NCBI GenBank assembly: GCA_008711135.1
Contig: VUAW01000015.1
Location: 1 to 64,000 of the forward strand
Length of the DNA stretch: 64,000 nucleotides
Direction: 5' to 3'
DNA from: Rhodobacteraceae bacterium LNNU 3342
GTDB taxonomy: Bacteria > Pseudomonadota > Alphaproteobacteria > Rhodobacterales > Rhodobacteraceae
Below the pieces are notes generated by a model. It made no database searches, was not told the DNA's origin, and worked only from the letters and a program-made list of their open reading frames with translations. This document shows, one piece after another, positions 25,913 to 35,280 of the stretch (positions are counted from its first letter, which is position 1; every line of letters starts with the position of its first letter). The position numbers and the translations under genes were made by a program.

Positions 25913-27358
25913 TCAAGCCGTCCCTCGGTTCTGATCGGCGTCCGCTTGGCCCAATTTGCGCAGCGCGTCAACAACAAGACTGACCCGGCTGCCCTTGGAC
26001 CCTTTGACAAGCACGATGTCGCCGGCATCCACGAGGTGCCGCGCCCGGTGTACCACGTATTCGGCCCGCTCTGCCCATTCGCCGCGCTTGTCCAGAGGCA
26101 GCGCCTCCCACAGGTTCCGCATCCGTGGCCCGACGCAATGCACCCGGTCCACGCTGGCCATGGCGGGATGATCGGCAATGGCGGCGTGAAGCGCACCTTC
26201 TTGCGGGCCAAGTTCCAGCATGTCGCCCAGCACCGCAATCCGGCGCCCGTCCGATACCCGCCCGACGCCATCAGCAGGCTGTGCCGCGGCCAAAACCTCC
26301 AGCGCAGCATCAAGAGAGGCGGGGTTCGCATTGAACGAGTCGTCGATCAGCTCAAAGCTCAGATGGTCATCCACCGGATCAAGCACGATCACCTGCCGAG
26401 TACCACGCCCGGCAGGCGGCGCCCAAAGCCCCAGGTCCAGCGCCGCGACCGCGGTATCAAGGCCCAGCACCTCGGCCACCGCAAGGCAGCCGAGCGCGTT
26501 CATGGCGAAGTGGCGGCCAGCGCTCGCCACCTTGAACAACAGAGGGACGTCGCGGGCTTGCGCCTGCACCACCGTCGTATCCTGCGCCAGCACGACCGAG
26601 GACAGCGCGAAATCCGCGCCCGGCTGTCCGAAGGTGACGATCCGCGCACCGGCCTTTTCGGCTGCGGCCCGCAGGATCGGCGTCACCGGCAGGTCCTGCG
26701 GCAGAACCGCCACGCCCTGCGGCACGAGCCCCTCGACGATTGAGGCCTTCTCGTGGGCGATCCCTTCGATATTGGCAAATGCCTCCAGATGCGCCGCCGC
26801 CACAGTAGTAATCAGCACGACATCCGGCTGTGCCATCCGTGCAAGCGGCGCGATTTCGCCGGGATGGTTCATCCCGATCTCGATCACCGCGAAGTCGGCG
26901 TCTTCCGGCATCCGCGCGAGCGTCAGGGGCACACCCCAGTGGTTGTTGAAGCTTGCCTCGGCCGCGTGAACCTTGCCCTGCGCGCCAAGGATCGCCCGCA
27001 GCATCTCTTTAGTAGAGGTCTTGCCGACGGAACCGGTGATGCCCACGACCTTAGCCCGGGTGCGGGCGCGGGCCGCATGGGCGAGCGCCTCCAGCCCCTG
27101 CAGGACATCCGGGACCACGATCAGCGGCGCGTCGAGCGATACCCCTTCGGGCACGCGCGACACCAGCGCCCCCGCAGCCCCCCGCTCCAGCGCCTGGGCC
27201 ACGAAGTCATGGCCATCACGGGCGGCCTTCAGCGCGACGAACAGGTCGCCGGGCGCAATGCTGCGCGTGTCGATCGACAGGCCCGTGATGTCAAAGGCGC
27301 AGGTCGCGCGGCCAGCCATGGCGCCGGCCGCCGCATCCGAAGTCCAGAGGGGTGTCAT
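25913..27358 (-). CDS. murF: UDP-N-acetylmuramoyl-tripeptide--D-alanyl-D-alanine ligase MurF
   Basis: A 481-residue Mur ligase adding D-Ala-D-Ala to the UDP-MurNAc-tripeptide. The substrate domain begins [25 protein letters not shown]; the ATP loop [11 protein letters not shown] lies near residue 110; the central domain has [14 protein letters not shown] and the C-terminal domain [15 protein letters not shown]. Its start overlaps the murE stop, and mraY follows after 4 bases, so it is translationally tied into the dcw operon. Confidence 0.95.
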   Translation of the reverse strand: MTPLWTSDAAAGAMAGRATCAFDITGLSIDTRSIAPGDLFVALKAARDGHDFVAQALERGAAGALVSRVPEGVSLDAPLIVVPDVLQGLEALAHAARARTRAKVVGITGSVGKTSTKEMLRAILGAQGKVHAAEASFNNHWGVPLTLARMPEDADFAVIEIGMNHPGEIAPLARMAQPDVVLITTVAAAHLEAFANIEGIAHEKASIVEGLVPQGVAVLPQDLPVTPILRAAAEKAGARIVTFGQPGADFALSSVVLAQDTTVVQAQARDVPLLFKVASAGRHFAMNALGCLAVAEVLGLDTAVAALDLGLWAPPAGRGTRQVIVLDPVDDHLSFELIDDSFNANPASLDAALEVLAAAQPADGVGRVSDGRRIAVLGDMLELGPQEGALHAAIADHPAMASVDRVHCVGPRMRNLWEALPLDKRGEWAERAEYVVHRARHLVDAGDIVLVKGSKGSRVSLVVDALRKLGQADADQNRGTA

Positions 27359-28836
27359 CAGAATTGTCCATCCAGTGCGGCGACGGCAACGCTTGCCTGC
27401 TCCGCGTCGTCAAAGGGCAGCACGTCGTCCCCGACGATCTGCCCGGTTTCATGGCCCTTACCCGCAATCAGCAGCGCATCTCCCGGCCCCAGCGCATCCA
27501 CGGCCCTCAGGATCGCCTCTGCCCGGTCTCCGACCTCGTTCGCCTCGGGGCAGGCAGCAAGGATGGCGGCGCGGATGCTGGCGGGTTCTTCGGAGCGCGG
27601 GTTGTCGTCGGTGACAAAAACCACATCGGCATGTGCCGCCGCGGCCTGCCCCATCAGCGGCCGCTTGCCCCGGTCCCGGTCACCACCCGCGCCAAAGACC
27701 ACCAGCAGCCGGCCCATCACATGCGGGCGCAGCGCCCGCAGCGCCGTCGCCAGCGCATCAGGCGTATGGGCATAATCCACGAAGACTGCCGCCCCGTTGG
27801 TCCGCGTGGCCACATGCTGCATCCGCCCACGCACCGTCGTCAGTTCCGGCAGCGCTGCCAGAACCCGTTCAGGTGGATCGCCCGCGCCGATGGCCAGCCC
27901 CGCCGCGACCAGCACGTTCGAGGCCTGGAAATCTCCGATCAGCGCCAACCGCACCTGATGCGCCTCGCCGCGCCAAGACAGGCGAACCTCTTGCCCCGTG
28001 GCTTCGGCCCGCTGACCCAGCAGGCGCAGGTCGCAGGCTTCGCCCCGGCCTACGGTCAGAAGGCGCTGGCCGCGCTTGCGGGCGATCTCGGCAATGTCTG
28101 CGCCGCGCGGGTCATCGAGGTTGACGACTGCGGTTCCGTCCTCGGGCAGGACCCGGTCGAACAGCCCGGCCTTGGCGCTGAAGTAAGCCTCGAACGTCTG
28201 GTGATAATCCAGATGATCCTGCGTGAAGTTGGTGAAGCCCGCCGCCGCCAGCCGAACCCCGTCCAACCGCCGCTGGTCGAGACCATGCGACGACGCCTCC
28301 ATCGCGGCATGGGTTATGCCGGCCGCGGCCATGTCGGCCAGCAGGCGGTGCAGGGTGATCGGTTCCGGTGTGGTATGGCTGACGGACGCCGCAAAGGCGC
28401 CCTCTACCCCTGCGGTGCCGAAATTCGCAGCCTCATGCCCCAGCGCCGCCCATATCTGGCGGGTGAAGCTTGCCACGGAGGTTTTGCCGTTGGTGCCCGT
28501 GACGGCGACCATCACCTCTGGCTGCGCGCCGAACCAGAGCGCGGCGGCAAAGGCGAGCGCACCGCGGGGATCCTCGGCCACCACGACCGGGACGCCGGCA
28601 GCGTCAAGTTCGGCCCGGGCGATCCGCGCGCCTTCGGGATCGGTCAGCACCGCCGCCGCCCCCATGCGCAGCGCGTATTTGATGAACTCTCCGCCATGCA
28701 CCCTTGCGCCGGGAAGGGCTGCGAACAGGTGGCCCTCCCTGACTTCGCGGCTGTCCACCGAAAGGCCGGTGATCCGCGCCTCCTGGCCGTTCTGGGCGCG
28801 AAGTCCCAGATCGGCCAGCCTTTTGATCTTGTCCAT
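27358..28836 (-). CDS. murE: UDP-N-acetylmuramoyl-L-alanyl-D-glutamate--2,6-diaminopimelate ligase MurE
   Basis: A 492-residue Mur ligase. It has the substrate-domain SVDSREVREGHLFAALPG, the ATP loop VTGTNGKTSVASF near residue 110 and EASSHGLDQRRLDGV. The DDNPRSEEP motif carries the DNPR signature for meso-diaminopimelate rather than lysine, as expected for a Gram-negative wall. It lies 11 bases after ftsI and overlaps murF. Confidence 0.96.
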   Translation of the reverse strand: MDKIKRLADLGLRAQNGQEARITGLSVDSREVREGHLFAALPGARVHGGEFIKYALRMGAAAVLTDPEGARIARAELDAAGVPVVVAEDPRGALAFAAALWFGAQPEVMVAVTGTNGKTSVASFTRQIWAALGHEAANFGTAGVEGAFAASVSHTTPEPITLHRLLADMAAAGITHAAMEASSHGLDQRRLDGVRLAAAGFTNFTQDHLDYHQTFEAYFSAKAGLFDRVLPEDGTAVVNLDDPRGADIAEIARKRGQRLLTVGRGEACDLRLLGQRAEATGQEVRLSWRGEAHQVRLALIGDFQASNVLVAAGLAIGAGDPPERVLAALPELTTVRGRMQHVATRTNGAAVFVDYAHTPDALATALRALRPHVMGRLLVVFGAGGDRDRGKRPLMGQAAAAHADVVFVTDDNPRSEEPASIRAAILAACPEANEVGDRAEAILRAVDALGPGDALLIAGKGHETGQIVGDDVLPFDDAEQASVAVAALDGQF

Positions 28837-28847
28837 CCTGCCGTCCT

Positions 28848-30632
28848 TCAGTTGCGGACGAGTGTTAGCGCATCCTCGGCGCGGGGTTCAATGACCGGGC
28901 GAAGACCCAGAAGCGGGGCGGTACGGCGGATCATCTCGGCCGCGACAGGCACGGCGGTCCAGCCGGCGGTGCGGCGCGGTTCGGGCCCGGAGGTTTCCTG
29001 CGGTTCGTCCAGCGTCAGGATCAGGACATAGCGTGGATCATGGGCGGGGAAGACACTGGCGAAGGTCGCGATCACCCGGTCCTTGTAATACCCGCCCTGC
29101 GGGCGCGCCTTGTCGGCGGTGCCGGTCTTGCCGCCCACGGCATAGCCGGGAACGTCGCCGAAGCTTGCCGTGCCGCGGGTCACCACCTGGCGCAGCATGT
29201 CACGGATCGCGGCCGAGGTCGTCTCCTTGATCACGCGCTCGCCCTGCTGGGGCTTGTCCTGGCGCAACAGCGTCGGGCGGACCAAGGTGCCCCCGTTGAC
29301 CATGGTGGCGTAGCCTGCCGCAAGATGCAGCGGGCTCGCCGACAGGCCGTGGCCATAGGAAATCGTCATGGTCGAGATGTCCGACCACTGCCGCGGCAGC
29401 AGCGGCCGCGCGCCGGGCGCCTCGGTCAGTTCGACCGACAGCGGGTCAAGGAAGCCAAGCCGGCGCAGGAATTCCTGCTGGCGCTTGCCGCCGATCATCA
29501 TCGCCAGCCGCGCCGTGCCGATGTTGGAGCTTTTAACCATGATGTCAGTGACGCTCAACTCCGGGCCATAGTTGCGGAAGTCGCGGATCCGGTAGCGTCC
29601 CCAGGTCATCGGCCCTTTCGTGTCGATCCGGGTAGCGGGACCGACCAGCCCTTCATCGATGGCCTGCGCCGCTGCGAAAATCTTGAAGGTAGAGCCAAGC
29701 TCATACACCCCCTGAACTGCGCGGTTGAACAGCGGGCTGTCCGACGCATCGCCAGCGGTCAGGGGCTGCGGCCGGGTGTTCGGATCGAAATCCGGCAGCG
29801 AGACCATCGACACGACTTCGCCAGTATGCACGTCCAGAAGGATCGAAGTGGCCCCCTTGGCGTTCATCAGGCGCATCCCGCCTTCCAGAACCTCGCGCGC
29901 GGCGGCCTGAACCGTCAGGTCGATCGAGGTGTAGAGCGGATCACCTGCATTCGCCGGGTCGCGAAGGTAATCCTCATAGGCGCGTTCGATCCCGGCGACG
30001 CCGATGATTTCAGCGGAATGCACGCCTTCGCGGCCAAAGCTGGCCCCGCCGAGAATATGGGCGGCCAGCCGACCGTTGGGATAAAGGCGCATCTCGCGCG
30101 GGCCGAACAGCAGGCCGGGATCGCCGATGTCATGCACGGCCTGCACCTGTTCGGGCGACAGCCGGCGCTTGACCCAGACGAAGCGGCGCTCAGGATCAGT
30201 GAACTGGCGCACCAGCGTTTCGTGGTTGAGGTCGGGGAAGAGTTCGACCAGCCGGTCCGCTGCGCGCTTGGGGTCCACCATCTGGTGCGGCTGGGCATAA
30301 AGCGAATGGGTGACAAGGTTCGTCGCCAGGATCCGGCCGTTCCGGTCCACGATATCGGCCCGCTGCGCTACGATGTCGGCACCCGACGAAGCCACGCGCG
30401 GCTCTTGCGGTTCCGAAGCCGCCATCACCCCCATCCGCGTCCCGATGGCGGAAAAGGCCAGGAAGAAGAACACGCCCAAAAGCAGAAGCCGGCTTTCAGC
30501 CCGCACCCGCGCGCGGTCGCGCATCGCTTCGTGGCGCAGGCGCAGGTTTTCTCGTTCGATCGCGTCGGGGTTCTCACCGCGCTGGCGGGCCAGAAGGATG
30601 CGGGCAAGCGGACGAAGCGGTGTACGGATCAT
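28848..30632 (-). CDS. ftsI: Peptidoglycan transpeptidase FtsI (PBP3)
   Basis: A 594-residue division-specific class B penicillin-binding protein. A basic cytoplasmic tail is followed by one membrane anchor (about residues 48-65), a pedestal domain and the transpeptidase. Active-site motifs are GSTFKIFAA (SxxK), KSSNIG (SxN) and [10 protein letters not shown] (KTG). It crosslinks septal peptidoglycan in the periplasm with FtsW and FtsL. The start overlaps the stop of ftsL by four bases. Confidence 0.95.
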   Translation of the reverse strand: MIRTPLRPLARILLARQRGENPDAIERENLRLRHEAMRDRARVRAESRLLLLGVFFFLAFSAIGTRMGVMAASEPQEPRVASSGADIVAQRADIVDRNGRILATNLVTHSLYAQPHQMVDPKRAADRLVELFPDLNHETLVRQFTDPERRFVWVKRRLSPEQVQAVHDIGDPGLLFGPREMRLYPNGRLAAHILGGASFGREGVHSAEIIGVAGIERAYEDYLRDPANAGDPLYTSIDLTVQAAAREVLEGGMRLMNAKGATSILLDVHTGEVVSMVSLPDFDPNTRPQPLTAGDASDSPLFNRAVQGVYELGSTFKIFAAAQAIDEGLVGPATRIDTKGPMTWGRYRIRDFRNYGPELSVTDIMVKSSNIGTARLAMMIGGKRQQEFLRRLGFLDPLSVELTEAPGARPLLPRQWSDISTMTISYGHGLSASPLHLAAGYATMVNGGTLVRPTLLRQDKPQQGERVIKETTSAAIRDMLRQVVTRGTASFGDVPGYAVGGKTGTADKARPQGGYYKDRVIATFASVFPAHDPRYVLILTLDEPQETSGPEPRRTAGWTAVPVAAEMIRRTAPLLGLRPVIEPRAEDALTLVRN

Positions 30633-30976
30633 ATCTCGCTCTCCAGTTCCAGGGACATGTCGGCGGGATCGACGGCAATGTCGGGGGGCAGCGGGAAGGC
30701 GACACCCTCGATCGTGCCGAACTGTTCGGGGGCAAGCGGCAGCAGGCCGAGCCGGTCGAAGTTCAGATCCGCCAGTTCGCGCAGGCGTTCAGGCCGGTTG
30801 AGATAGGCCCACTCCGCTCGCTGTACGCTCAGCGCCTCGTTCAGGGCGCGGATCTCGCGGTTGATGGCGCTGATCTCGCGCAGGGCCTCCTGGGTCTGGT
30901 AGTTTTCGCGGTAGGCCCAGTAGGCGAGGCACATCACCCCCAATGCGGTCAGGACATAGAGAACAGAACGCATCAC
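30629..30976 (-). CDS. ftsL: Cell division protein FtsL
   Basis: A 115-residue bitopic protein. A short N-terminus precedes one membrane helix (about 4-20) and then a periplasmic coiled coil ([40 protein letters not shown]). Sequence conservation of FtsL is low; identity rests on size, topology, the RPERL-type end of the coiled coil, and position between rsmH and ftsI with ATGA-type overlaps on both sides. It links FtsQ/FtsB to FtsWI at the divisome. Confidence 0.88.
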   Translation of the reverse strand: MMRSVLYVLTALGVMCLAYWAYRENYQTQEALREISAINREIRALNEALSVQRAEWAYLNRPERLRELADLNFDRLGLLPLAPEQFGTIEGVAFPLPPDIAVDPADMSLELESEI

Positions 30977-31956
30977 ATCCCCCTTTGCACGATCCGCGGC
31001 AGTCCCAACGCTGAACGATCAGCCGCGCCTGCCGGCGCCGTGGTCCGTTCCGCCACCCGCAGCAGGGCAGACCGCGCCCGGGGATTTTCCGCCAGTTCCT
31101 GGTCATCGGGCCCGACGGCGCGGCGGGTCAGCAAGCGGAAGCGCGGTGCCTCGGCCGCATGTTCGGGAGCATAACGGTTTGCATTGCCCCCCTGCCCCGA
31201 ACGCGCCTGCATGAACCGCTTGACGATCCGGTCCTCCAGCGAATGGAATGTAACCACCGCAAGCCGCCCGCTTGGTTTCAGCGCCCGTTCCGCCGCCTCC
31301 AGCCCTGCGACAAGTTCTTCGAATTCCGCGTTCACGGCGATGCGGATCGCCTGGAAGCTGCGGGTGGCAGGATGGCTTTGGCCCGGCTTGGGCCGCGGCA
31401 AGCACTTTTCCACCAGCCGCGTCAGTTCAAGCGTCGTTTCCAGCGGCTTCTGGGCACGCGCCTCCACAATCGCGCGCGCGATCCGGCGTGAGGCGCGTTC
31501 CTCGCCGAAATGATACAGGATGTCGGCCAGTTCAGCCTCGTCTGCGGTATTGACCAGATCGGCGGCGCTAGGTCCCTCCTGGCTCATCCGCATGTCGAGC
31601 GGGCCGTCCTTTGCGAAGGAAAAGCCACGTTCTGCCTGGTCAAGCTGCATGGAGGATACGCCGAGATCCAGCACCACCCCGTCAAGCGGAACGCCGGCAT
31701 GCTGGTCAAGCTCGCTGAAGGTGCCCTGCACCAAGTCAAGCCGGTCGCCATAGGTGCCTTTCCACGCCTCAGCCATCTGCAGCGCCAGCGGGTCGCGGTC
31801 AACGCCGATTACCCGCTCGGCCCCGGCCTCGATCAGGCCGCGGGAATAGCCGCCTGCCCCAAAGGTACCGTCAAGCCAGGTGCCATGCACCGGAGCGACT
31901 GCCGCCAGAAGCGGGCGGAGCAGGACAGGAACATGCGGAGGCGCCACGTCCGCCAT
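30973..31956 (-). CDS. rsmH: 16S rRNA (cytosine1402-N4)-methyltransferase RsmH
   Basis: A 327-residue SAM-dependent methyltransferase (formerly MraW). It has [10 protein letters not shown] at the start, the SAM motif [40 protein letters not shown], and the C-terminal catalytic-face motif [16 protein letters not shown]. It modifies C1402 in the decoding centre. It is second in the dcw operon, 3 bases after mraZ, and overlaps ftsL. Confidence 0.95.
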   Translation of the reverse strand: MADVAPPHVPVLLRPLLAAVAPVHGTWLDGTFGAGGYSRGLIEAGAERVIGVDRDPLALQMAEAWKGTYGDRLDLVQGTFSELDQHAGVPLDGVVLDLGVSSMQLDQAERGFSFAKDGPLDMRMSQEGPSAADLVNTADEAELADILYHFGEERASRRIARAIVEARAQKPLETTLELTRLVEKCLPRPKPGQSHPATRSFQAIRIAVNAEFEELVAGLEAAERALKPSGRLAVVTFHSLEDRIVKRFMQARSGQGGNANRYAPEHAAEAPRFRLLTRRAVGPDDQELAENPRARSALLRVAERTTAPAGAADRSALGLPRIVQRGM

Positions 31957-31959
31957 TGT

Positions 31960-32463
31960 CTATGCCCCCGGCAGGTCGCCCAGCAGCGACAGGATGTCGG
32001 CGCCTTCGGGCAGGGCCTCAAGCTCGGCCTGGGCCTCTTGCACCAGTTCGGCCTCGTAGGTTTCGGGTTGCCAGATCTGGAACGTATCAAGCGCACCGGC
32101 AAAGACCGCCTCGGTGGCCAGCGCGATCTTGTCGCGCAGCTTTTGCGGCAGGACGATCCGCCCGTCCTCGTCCACCTCGCAGGTGTGGGACAGGGTGATC
32201 ATGACACGCTCCAGCAGACGGCGGCGTGGCGTGCCACGGGGCAGCCGGGCGATCTGTTCTTCGACCTCGCGCATGGCCGAGATGGTGAAGCATTCGAGAA
32301 ACTTGCGGCGTTCGTCGCCATAGACGATCACGAAGCGCGGGCGGAGGCCTTCGGTCCAGTCTGGGTCGCCGGCTTCCAGGACGCGCCGAAACGGCGCGGG
32401 GATCGAGACCCGGCCTTTCGTGTCAACCTTCTGGTTGAACTCGCCTCTGAAAGTACGCGCCAC
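31960..32463 (-). CDS. mraZ: Transcriptional regulator MraZ
   Basis: A 167-residue protein with two SpoVT/AbrB-like swapped-hairpin repeats: the first around FRGEFNQKVDTKGRVSIPAPFR, the second around CEVDEDGRIVLPQKLRDK. MraZ usually represses its own dcw operon by binding upstream direct repeats. I place the start at GTG 32463 (VARTFRGEF), which matches the family N-terminus; the longer in-frame reading to 32559 has no homologous residues. The 5' leader upstream carries an intrinsic terminator. Confidence 0.9.
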   Translation of the reverse strand: MARTFRGEFNQKVDTKGRVSIPAPFRRVLEAGDPDWTEGLRPRFVIVYGDERRKFLECFTISAMREVEEQIARLPRGTPRRRLLERVMITLSHTCEVDEDGRIVLPQKLRDKIALATEAVFAGALDTFQIWQPETYEAELVQEAQAELEALPEGADILSLLGDLPGA

Positions 32464-32530
32464 CTGAAGGGGCCCTCTTACTGTCCCGTTTCTATGCCGG
32501 CTGTCCCGGCTTATCGCTTCGGTCCCCGGA

Positions 32531-32572
32531 AACGAAACGGCGGACCGGGCTGCTGCCACTGCCCGATCCGCC
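32531..32572 (-). terminator. Intrinsic terminator in the mraZ leader
   Basis: On the minus strand a 12-bp stem GGCGGATCGGGC/GCCCGGTCCGCC (one G-U) with a 10-base loop is followed by GTTTCGTTT. It lies about 70 bases before the mraZ start, so full dcw transcription from an upstream promoter requires read-through. Confidence 0.7.
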
Positions 32573-32740
32573 GCCCTCGTCCCGTCACTCGGGGTTGTCT
32601 GACTACGCTTGTCATCTTGGGGGGATGCTGCTCGCGCGTGTCAGATCTTCTCGTTGTGATGATGAAGCGGGTGCCTGTATGAAGCCTGCTCTCTCGCCGT
32701 GGGGTTCTTTTTGTGCCCCTTTCTGCCCGTCCATCGTCTG
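32531..32740 (-). ncRNA. Candidate UpsM-like leader sRNA upstream of mraZ
   Basis: In Rhodobacter sphaeroides the abundant sRNA UpsM arises from the mraZ 5' leader and ends at a terminator before the gene. Here the same layout is seen: a non-coding leader ending at the terminator above. The 5' end is an estimate from the known length of about 200 bases; no promoter was identified with certainty, and sequence homology to UpsM could not be checked. Confidence 0.45.
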
Positions 32741-33048
32741 ACATCGAGATGCCATGGGAATTCATGGGAGGCAACGGTTAATTTCGGGAACGACCGCCGG
32801 AAAGCCCTGCAGATGAAGAAGATCACGCGGAACGGAACAAGATCATCCGACCATATATGGGGTGCAACATGCGGAAATCCCGCCAAATGTTGGGCTGCCA
32901 TGTCGCGGCCGGAAATTCCATAAAATCCCGCCCGTCGTCGGCGCTTTCCCACCGGGGTGATGCAGGGGTGCTACAGCACTCGCCACACGCGGGCAGGAAG
33001 AAGGCCGATTTACCCTCTGCGGAAGGGGGCTGTTCACGTCCGATGACG

Positions 33049-33083
33049 GAATCGCGATTCGACCCGCGCGGGCTGCGCGGGTC
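33049..33083. repeat. Two adjacent palindromes downstream of mrp
   Basis: A perfect 12-base palindrome GAATCGCGATTC (33049-33060) abuts a hairpin with 9-bp arms GACCCGCGC/GCGCGGGTC and loop GGGCT (33061-33083). No U-run follows on the minus strand, so this is not a classical intrinsic terminator for mrp, though the hairpin may protect the transcript end. Confidence 0.45.
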
Positions 33084-33125
33084 GTTCCCATGAAATCCCG
33101 GAAAGGGGTCGGCAGCGGCCCAGCC

Positions 33126-34199
33126 TCAGGCCATGCCGCCCAGCACGAGCCCCTTGGCGAGCCGCGCATAGGCCTCTGCCACCGGCCCCTCGCCCGCGGC
33201 GACAGGCGTGCCCGCATCGCCCGCCACGCGCACCTCTAGCGCGAGTGGCAGCGCCCCGAGGAACGGCAGGCCCAGCTTGCGCGCCTCCTCCTCGACACCA
33301 CCATGGCCGAAGATGTGCTCTTCGTGGCCGCAGTTGGGGCAGACGTAGGTGGACATGTTCTCGACCAGGCCCAGCACCGGGGTCTTCAGCGTGTCGAACA
33401 TCTTCAGCGCCTTGCGCGCGTCCAGCAGCGCGACGTCCTGCGGGGTCGACACGACGATGGCGCCGGTCAGGCGGGTGCGCTGGCACAGCGTCAGTTGCAC
33501 GTCGCCCGTGCCCGGCGGCAGGTCCACGATCAGCACGTCCAGTTCGCCCCAAGCCACCTGTCCCAGCATCTGCTGAAGCGCGCCCATCAGCATCGGCCCA
33601 CGCCAGATCACGGCCTCGTCATCCTTGAGCATCAGCCCGATGGACATCATCGTGACACCGTGGGCCTGGAGGGGGATGATGGTCTTGCCATCGGGCGAGG
33701 CCGGGCGCTTGTTCACCCCCATCATCCGCGGCTGCGACGGGCCATAGATGTCAGCATCCAGCAGCCCCACGCGCCGCCCCTGACGCGCCAGCGCCACGGC
33801 CAGGTTGCTCGACACCGTGGATTTACCCACACCGCCTTTGCCCGACGCGATCGCAAGAATCCGCTGGACCCCTGCAACCGGCTGCGGGCCTGCCTGTGGC
33901 GTAGGATGGCGGCCGATCTTGAGCGAGGGCGGCTCTGGCGGTTTCGGCGCCGGCCCATGCGCCGTCAGCACGGCGGAAACCGAAGCCACACCGGGAAGGG
34001 CGCGAACCGCAGCTTCGGCCGCGGCACGCACCGGTTCAAGCGCCCGCGCCTCTTCGGGATTCGGGGCTTCTATGACGAAACGGACGGAATCACCCTCGAT
34101 CATGAGGGCCCGCACCAGATCGCGAGAACCGAGCGACCCGCCTCCGGGCAGAGCCAGATCCCCAAGCGCCCGCAAAACAGCCTCGCGTGTGACAGTCAT
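33126..34199 (-). CDS. apbC: Iron-sulfur carrier ATPase Mrp/ApbC
   Basis: A 357-residue P-loop ATPase of the Mrp/Nbp35 family that carries and transfers Fe-S clusters. The N-terminal DUF59/MIP18-like domain (about 1-85) is followed by a Pro-rich linker and the deviant Walker [16 protein letters not shown] near residue 120, then [19 protein letters not shown] and the cluster-binding CPNCGHEEH. The ATG at 34199 has AAGGAG at better spacing than the adjacent ATG at 34202. It is monocistronic here. Confidence 0.93.
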   Translation of the reverse strand: MTVTREAVLRALGDLALPGGGSLGSRDLVRALMIEGDSVRFVIEAPNPEEARALEPVRAAAEAAVRALPGVASVSAVLTAHGPAPKPPEPPSLKIGRHPTPQAGPQPVAGVQRILAIASGKGGVGKSTVSSNLAVALARQGRRVGLLDADIYGPSQPRMMGVNKRPASPDGKTIIPLQAHGVTMMSIGLMLKDDEAVIWRGPMLMGALQQMLGQVAWGELDVLIVDLPPGTGDVQLTLCQRTRLTGAIVVSTPQDVALLDARKALKMFDTLKTPVLGLVENMSTYVCPNCGHEEHIFGHGGVEEEARKLGLPFLGALPLALEVRVAGDAGTPVAAGEGPVAEAYARLAKGLVLGGMA

Positions 34200-34455
34200 C
34201 ATGTTCTCCTTGCTGCAACAGGCTTTATAGCTCGTCGGTACACCCGTTGGTAACAAGGGGCCAGACACGTCCTGCCGCACTTGTGGGCATTGCCGTGTGC
34301 AACTGCTGAAATTAGGTCAGCCAAGGTTATGCATTTGCTGCATGGCAGCATTGACCGTTTGCCGCATTGTGCAAACGCGGCGAAGGGCTATGTTTGCCCT
34401 AACGGCGACGGAAACGAACGAACCCGACCCGCCAAGCGAACTTGAAGAGATGAAA

Positions 34456-34671
34456 ATGGCACACGCAACGAACATCCACCTGGGGCAACTCAGCCTCGCC
34501 GACCGTGCCGCCGCCCTGGTGGCTGCCATCCGGGAAGCGGTCCAGCGTCGTCGCGTCTATCGTCAGACACTGCGCGAACTCGGCGCTTTGTCAACCCGCG
34601 AATTGAATGATCTGGGCATTTCCCGCTCGATGATCACCCGCATCGCGCTCGAAGCGGCGCAGGGTAAGTAA
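34456..34671 (+). CDS. DUF1127 small protein, CcaF1-like
   Basis: A 71-residue basic protein. The C-terminal DUF1127 motif (about residues 35-65) reads YRQTLRELGALSTRELNDLGI followed by SRSMI. In Rhodobacter sphaeroides a DUF1127 protein, CcaF1, is encoded directly before four CcsR sRNAs, is co-transcribed with them and binds RNA. Here the gene is likewise followed after 13 bases by a hairpin array with the same loop motif. The start at 34456 is set by GAAGAG six bases upstream; ATG 34450 is an alternative. Confidence 0.85.
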   Translation: MAHATNIHLGQLSLADRAAALVAAIREAVQRRRVYRQTLRELGALSTRELNDLGISRSMITRIALEAAQGK

Positions 34672-34684
34672 GTTTTTGCAGAGA

Positions 34685-34746
34685 GCCTCTCCTCCTCCCG
34701 AGGCGATCTGACATTGACGGCGACACCTCCTCCTCCCTGTGTCGCC
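34685..34746 (+). ncRNA. CcsR-like sRNA unit 1
   Basis: Two hairpins: GCCTC/GAGGC (34685-34704, loop TCCTCCTCCC) and GGCGACAC/GTGTCGCC (34719-34746, loop CTCCTCCTCCCT). It starts 13 bases after the DUF1127 stop. This is the most diverged unit, with different stems from the core repeat. Confidence 0.75.
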
Positions 34747-34785
34747 GTCTCTTCTTCGGGCCACGACGGTCCAACAGAATGCGAA

Positions 34786-34852
34786 GGTCCCCTCCTCCTC
34801 CCTGGGACCACGCTACAGGCGGTGACCTCCCTCCTCCTCCCTGGAGGTCACC
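34786..34852 (+). ncRNA. CcsR-like sRNA unit 2
   Basis: Hairpins GGTCCC/GGGACC (34786-34809) and GGTGACCTCC/GGAGGTCACC (34821-34852), both with loop CTCCTCCTCCCT. Compared with units 3 and 4, the first stem shows a compensated C-to-T/G-to-A pair. Confidence 0.8.
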
Positions 34853-34893
34853 GCACCTGAATTCCGGGCCACAACGGCCCAGCAGAATGCGAA

Positions 34894-34960
34894 GGCCCCC
34901 TCCTCCTCCCTGGGGCCACGCTACAGGCGGTGACCTCCCTCCTCCTCCCTGGAGGTCACC
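34894..34960 (+). ncRNA. CcsR-like sRNA unit 3
   Basis: Hairpins GGCCCC/GGGGCC (34894-34917) and GGTGACCTCC/GGAGGTCACC (34929-34960), loops CTCCTCCTCCCT. It is practically identical to unit 4, pointing to recent duplication. Confidence 0.8.
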
Positions 34961-35001
34961 GCACCTGAATTCCGGGCCACAACGGCCCAGCAGAATGCGA
35001 A

Positions 35002-35068
35002 GGCCCCCTCCTCCTCCCTGGGGCCACGCTACAGGCGGTGACCTCCCTCCTCCTCCCTGGAGGTCACC
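35002..35068 (+). ncRNA. CcsR-like sRNA unit 4
   Basis: Hairpins at 35002-35025 and 35037-35068 with the same stems and loops as unit 3; the offset from unit 3 is exactly 108 bases. Confidence 0.8.
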
Positions 35069-35108
35069 GCACCTGAAATTCGGGCCAAGCAGCCCAGCAG
35101 AATGCGAA

Positions 35109-35172
35109 GGTCCCCTCCTCCTCCCTGGGGCCACGCTACAGGCGGTGACCTCCCTCCTCCCTGGAGGTCACC
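35109..35172 (+). ncRNA. CcsR-like sRNA unit 5
   Basis: First hairpin GGTCCC/GGGGCC (35109-35132) keeps pairing through a G-U. The second, GGTGACCTCC/GGAGGTCACC (35144-35172), has a loop shortened by one CTC triplet to CTCCTCCCT. Confidence 0.78.
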
Positions 35173-35211
35173 GCACCTGAATTCGGGCCACAACGGCCCA
35201 ACGTGTTCGAC

Positions 35212-35280
35212 TGCCCCCTCCTCCTCCCTGGGGCACTCGTTGTCTGACGGCGGCGCCCACCTCCTCCCGGGCGTCGCCGT
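35212..35280 (+). ncRNA. CcsR-like sRNA unit 6
   Basis: Hairpin TGCCCC/GGGGCA (35212-35235, loop CTCCTCCTCCCT), then a 12-bp stem hairpin with loop ACCTCCTCCC (35247-35280) that doubles as the terminator of the whole transcript. Confidence 0.78.

Larger units (their letters stand above)
32464..33125. other. Leader region of mraZ and gap to mrp, no protein gene
   Basis: This 660-base stretch has no credible coding frame. Nearest mraZ are two direct copies of CTGTCCCG at 32481 and 32501, exactly 20 bases apart, which could be MraZ-binding repeats. Next come an intrinsic terminator at 32531-32572 and a likely leader RNA. Farther up is a palindromic cluster at 33049-33083. Confidence 0.5.

Noticed and set aside
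32464-33125. RNase P RNA, which can lie near mraZ in alphaproteobacteria
   Set aside because: I looked for the conserved GAGGAAAGTCCGG core on both strands and did not see it.
34779-35180. Repetitive Pro/Arg-rich protein frames through the hairpin array
   Set aside because: Frames exist on both strands only because the repeat lacks stops; the compensated stems show RNA selection.
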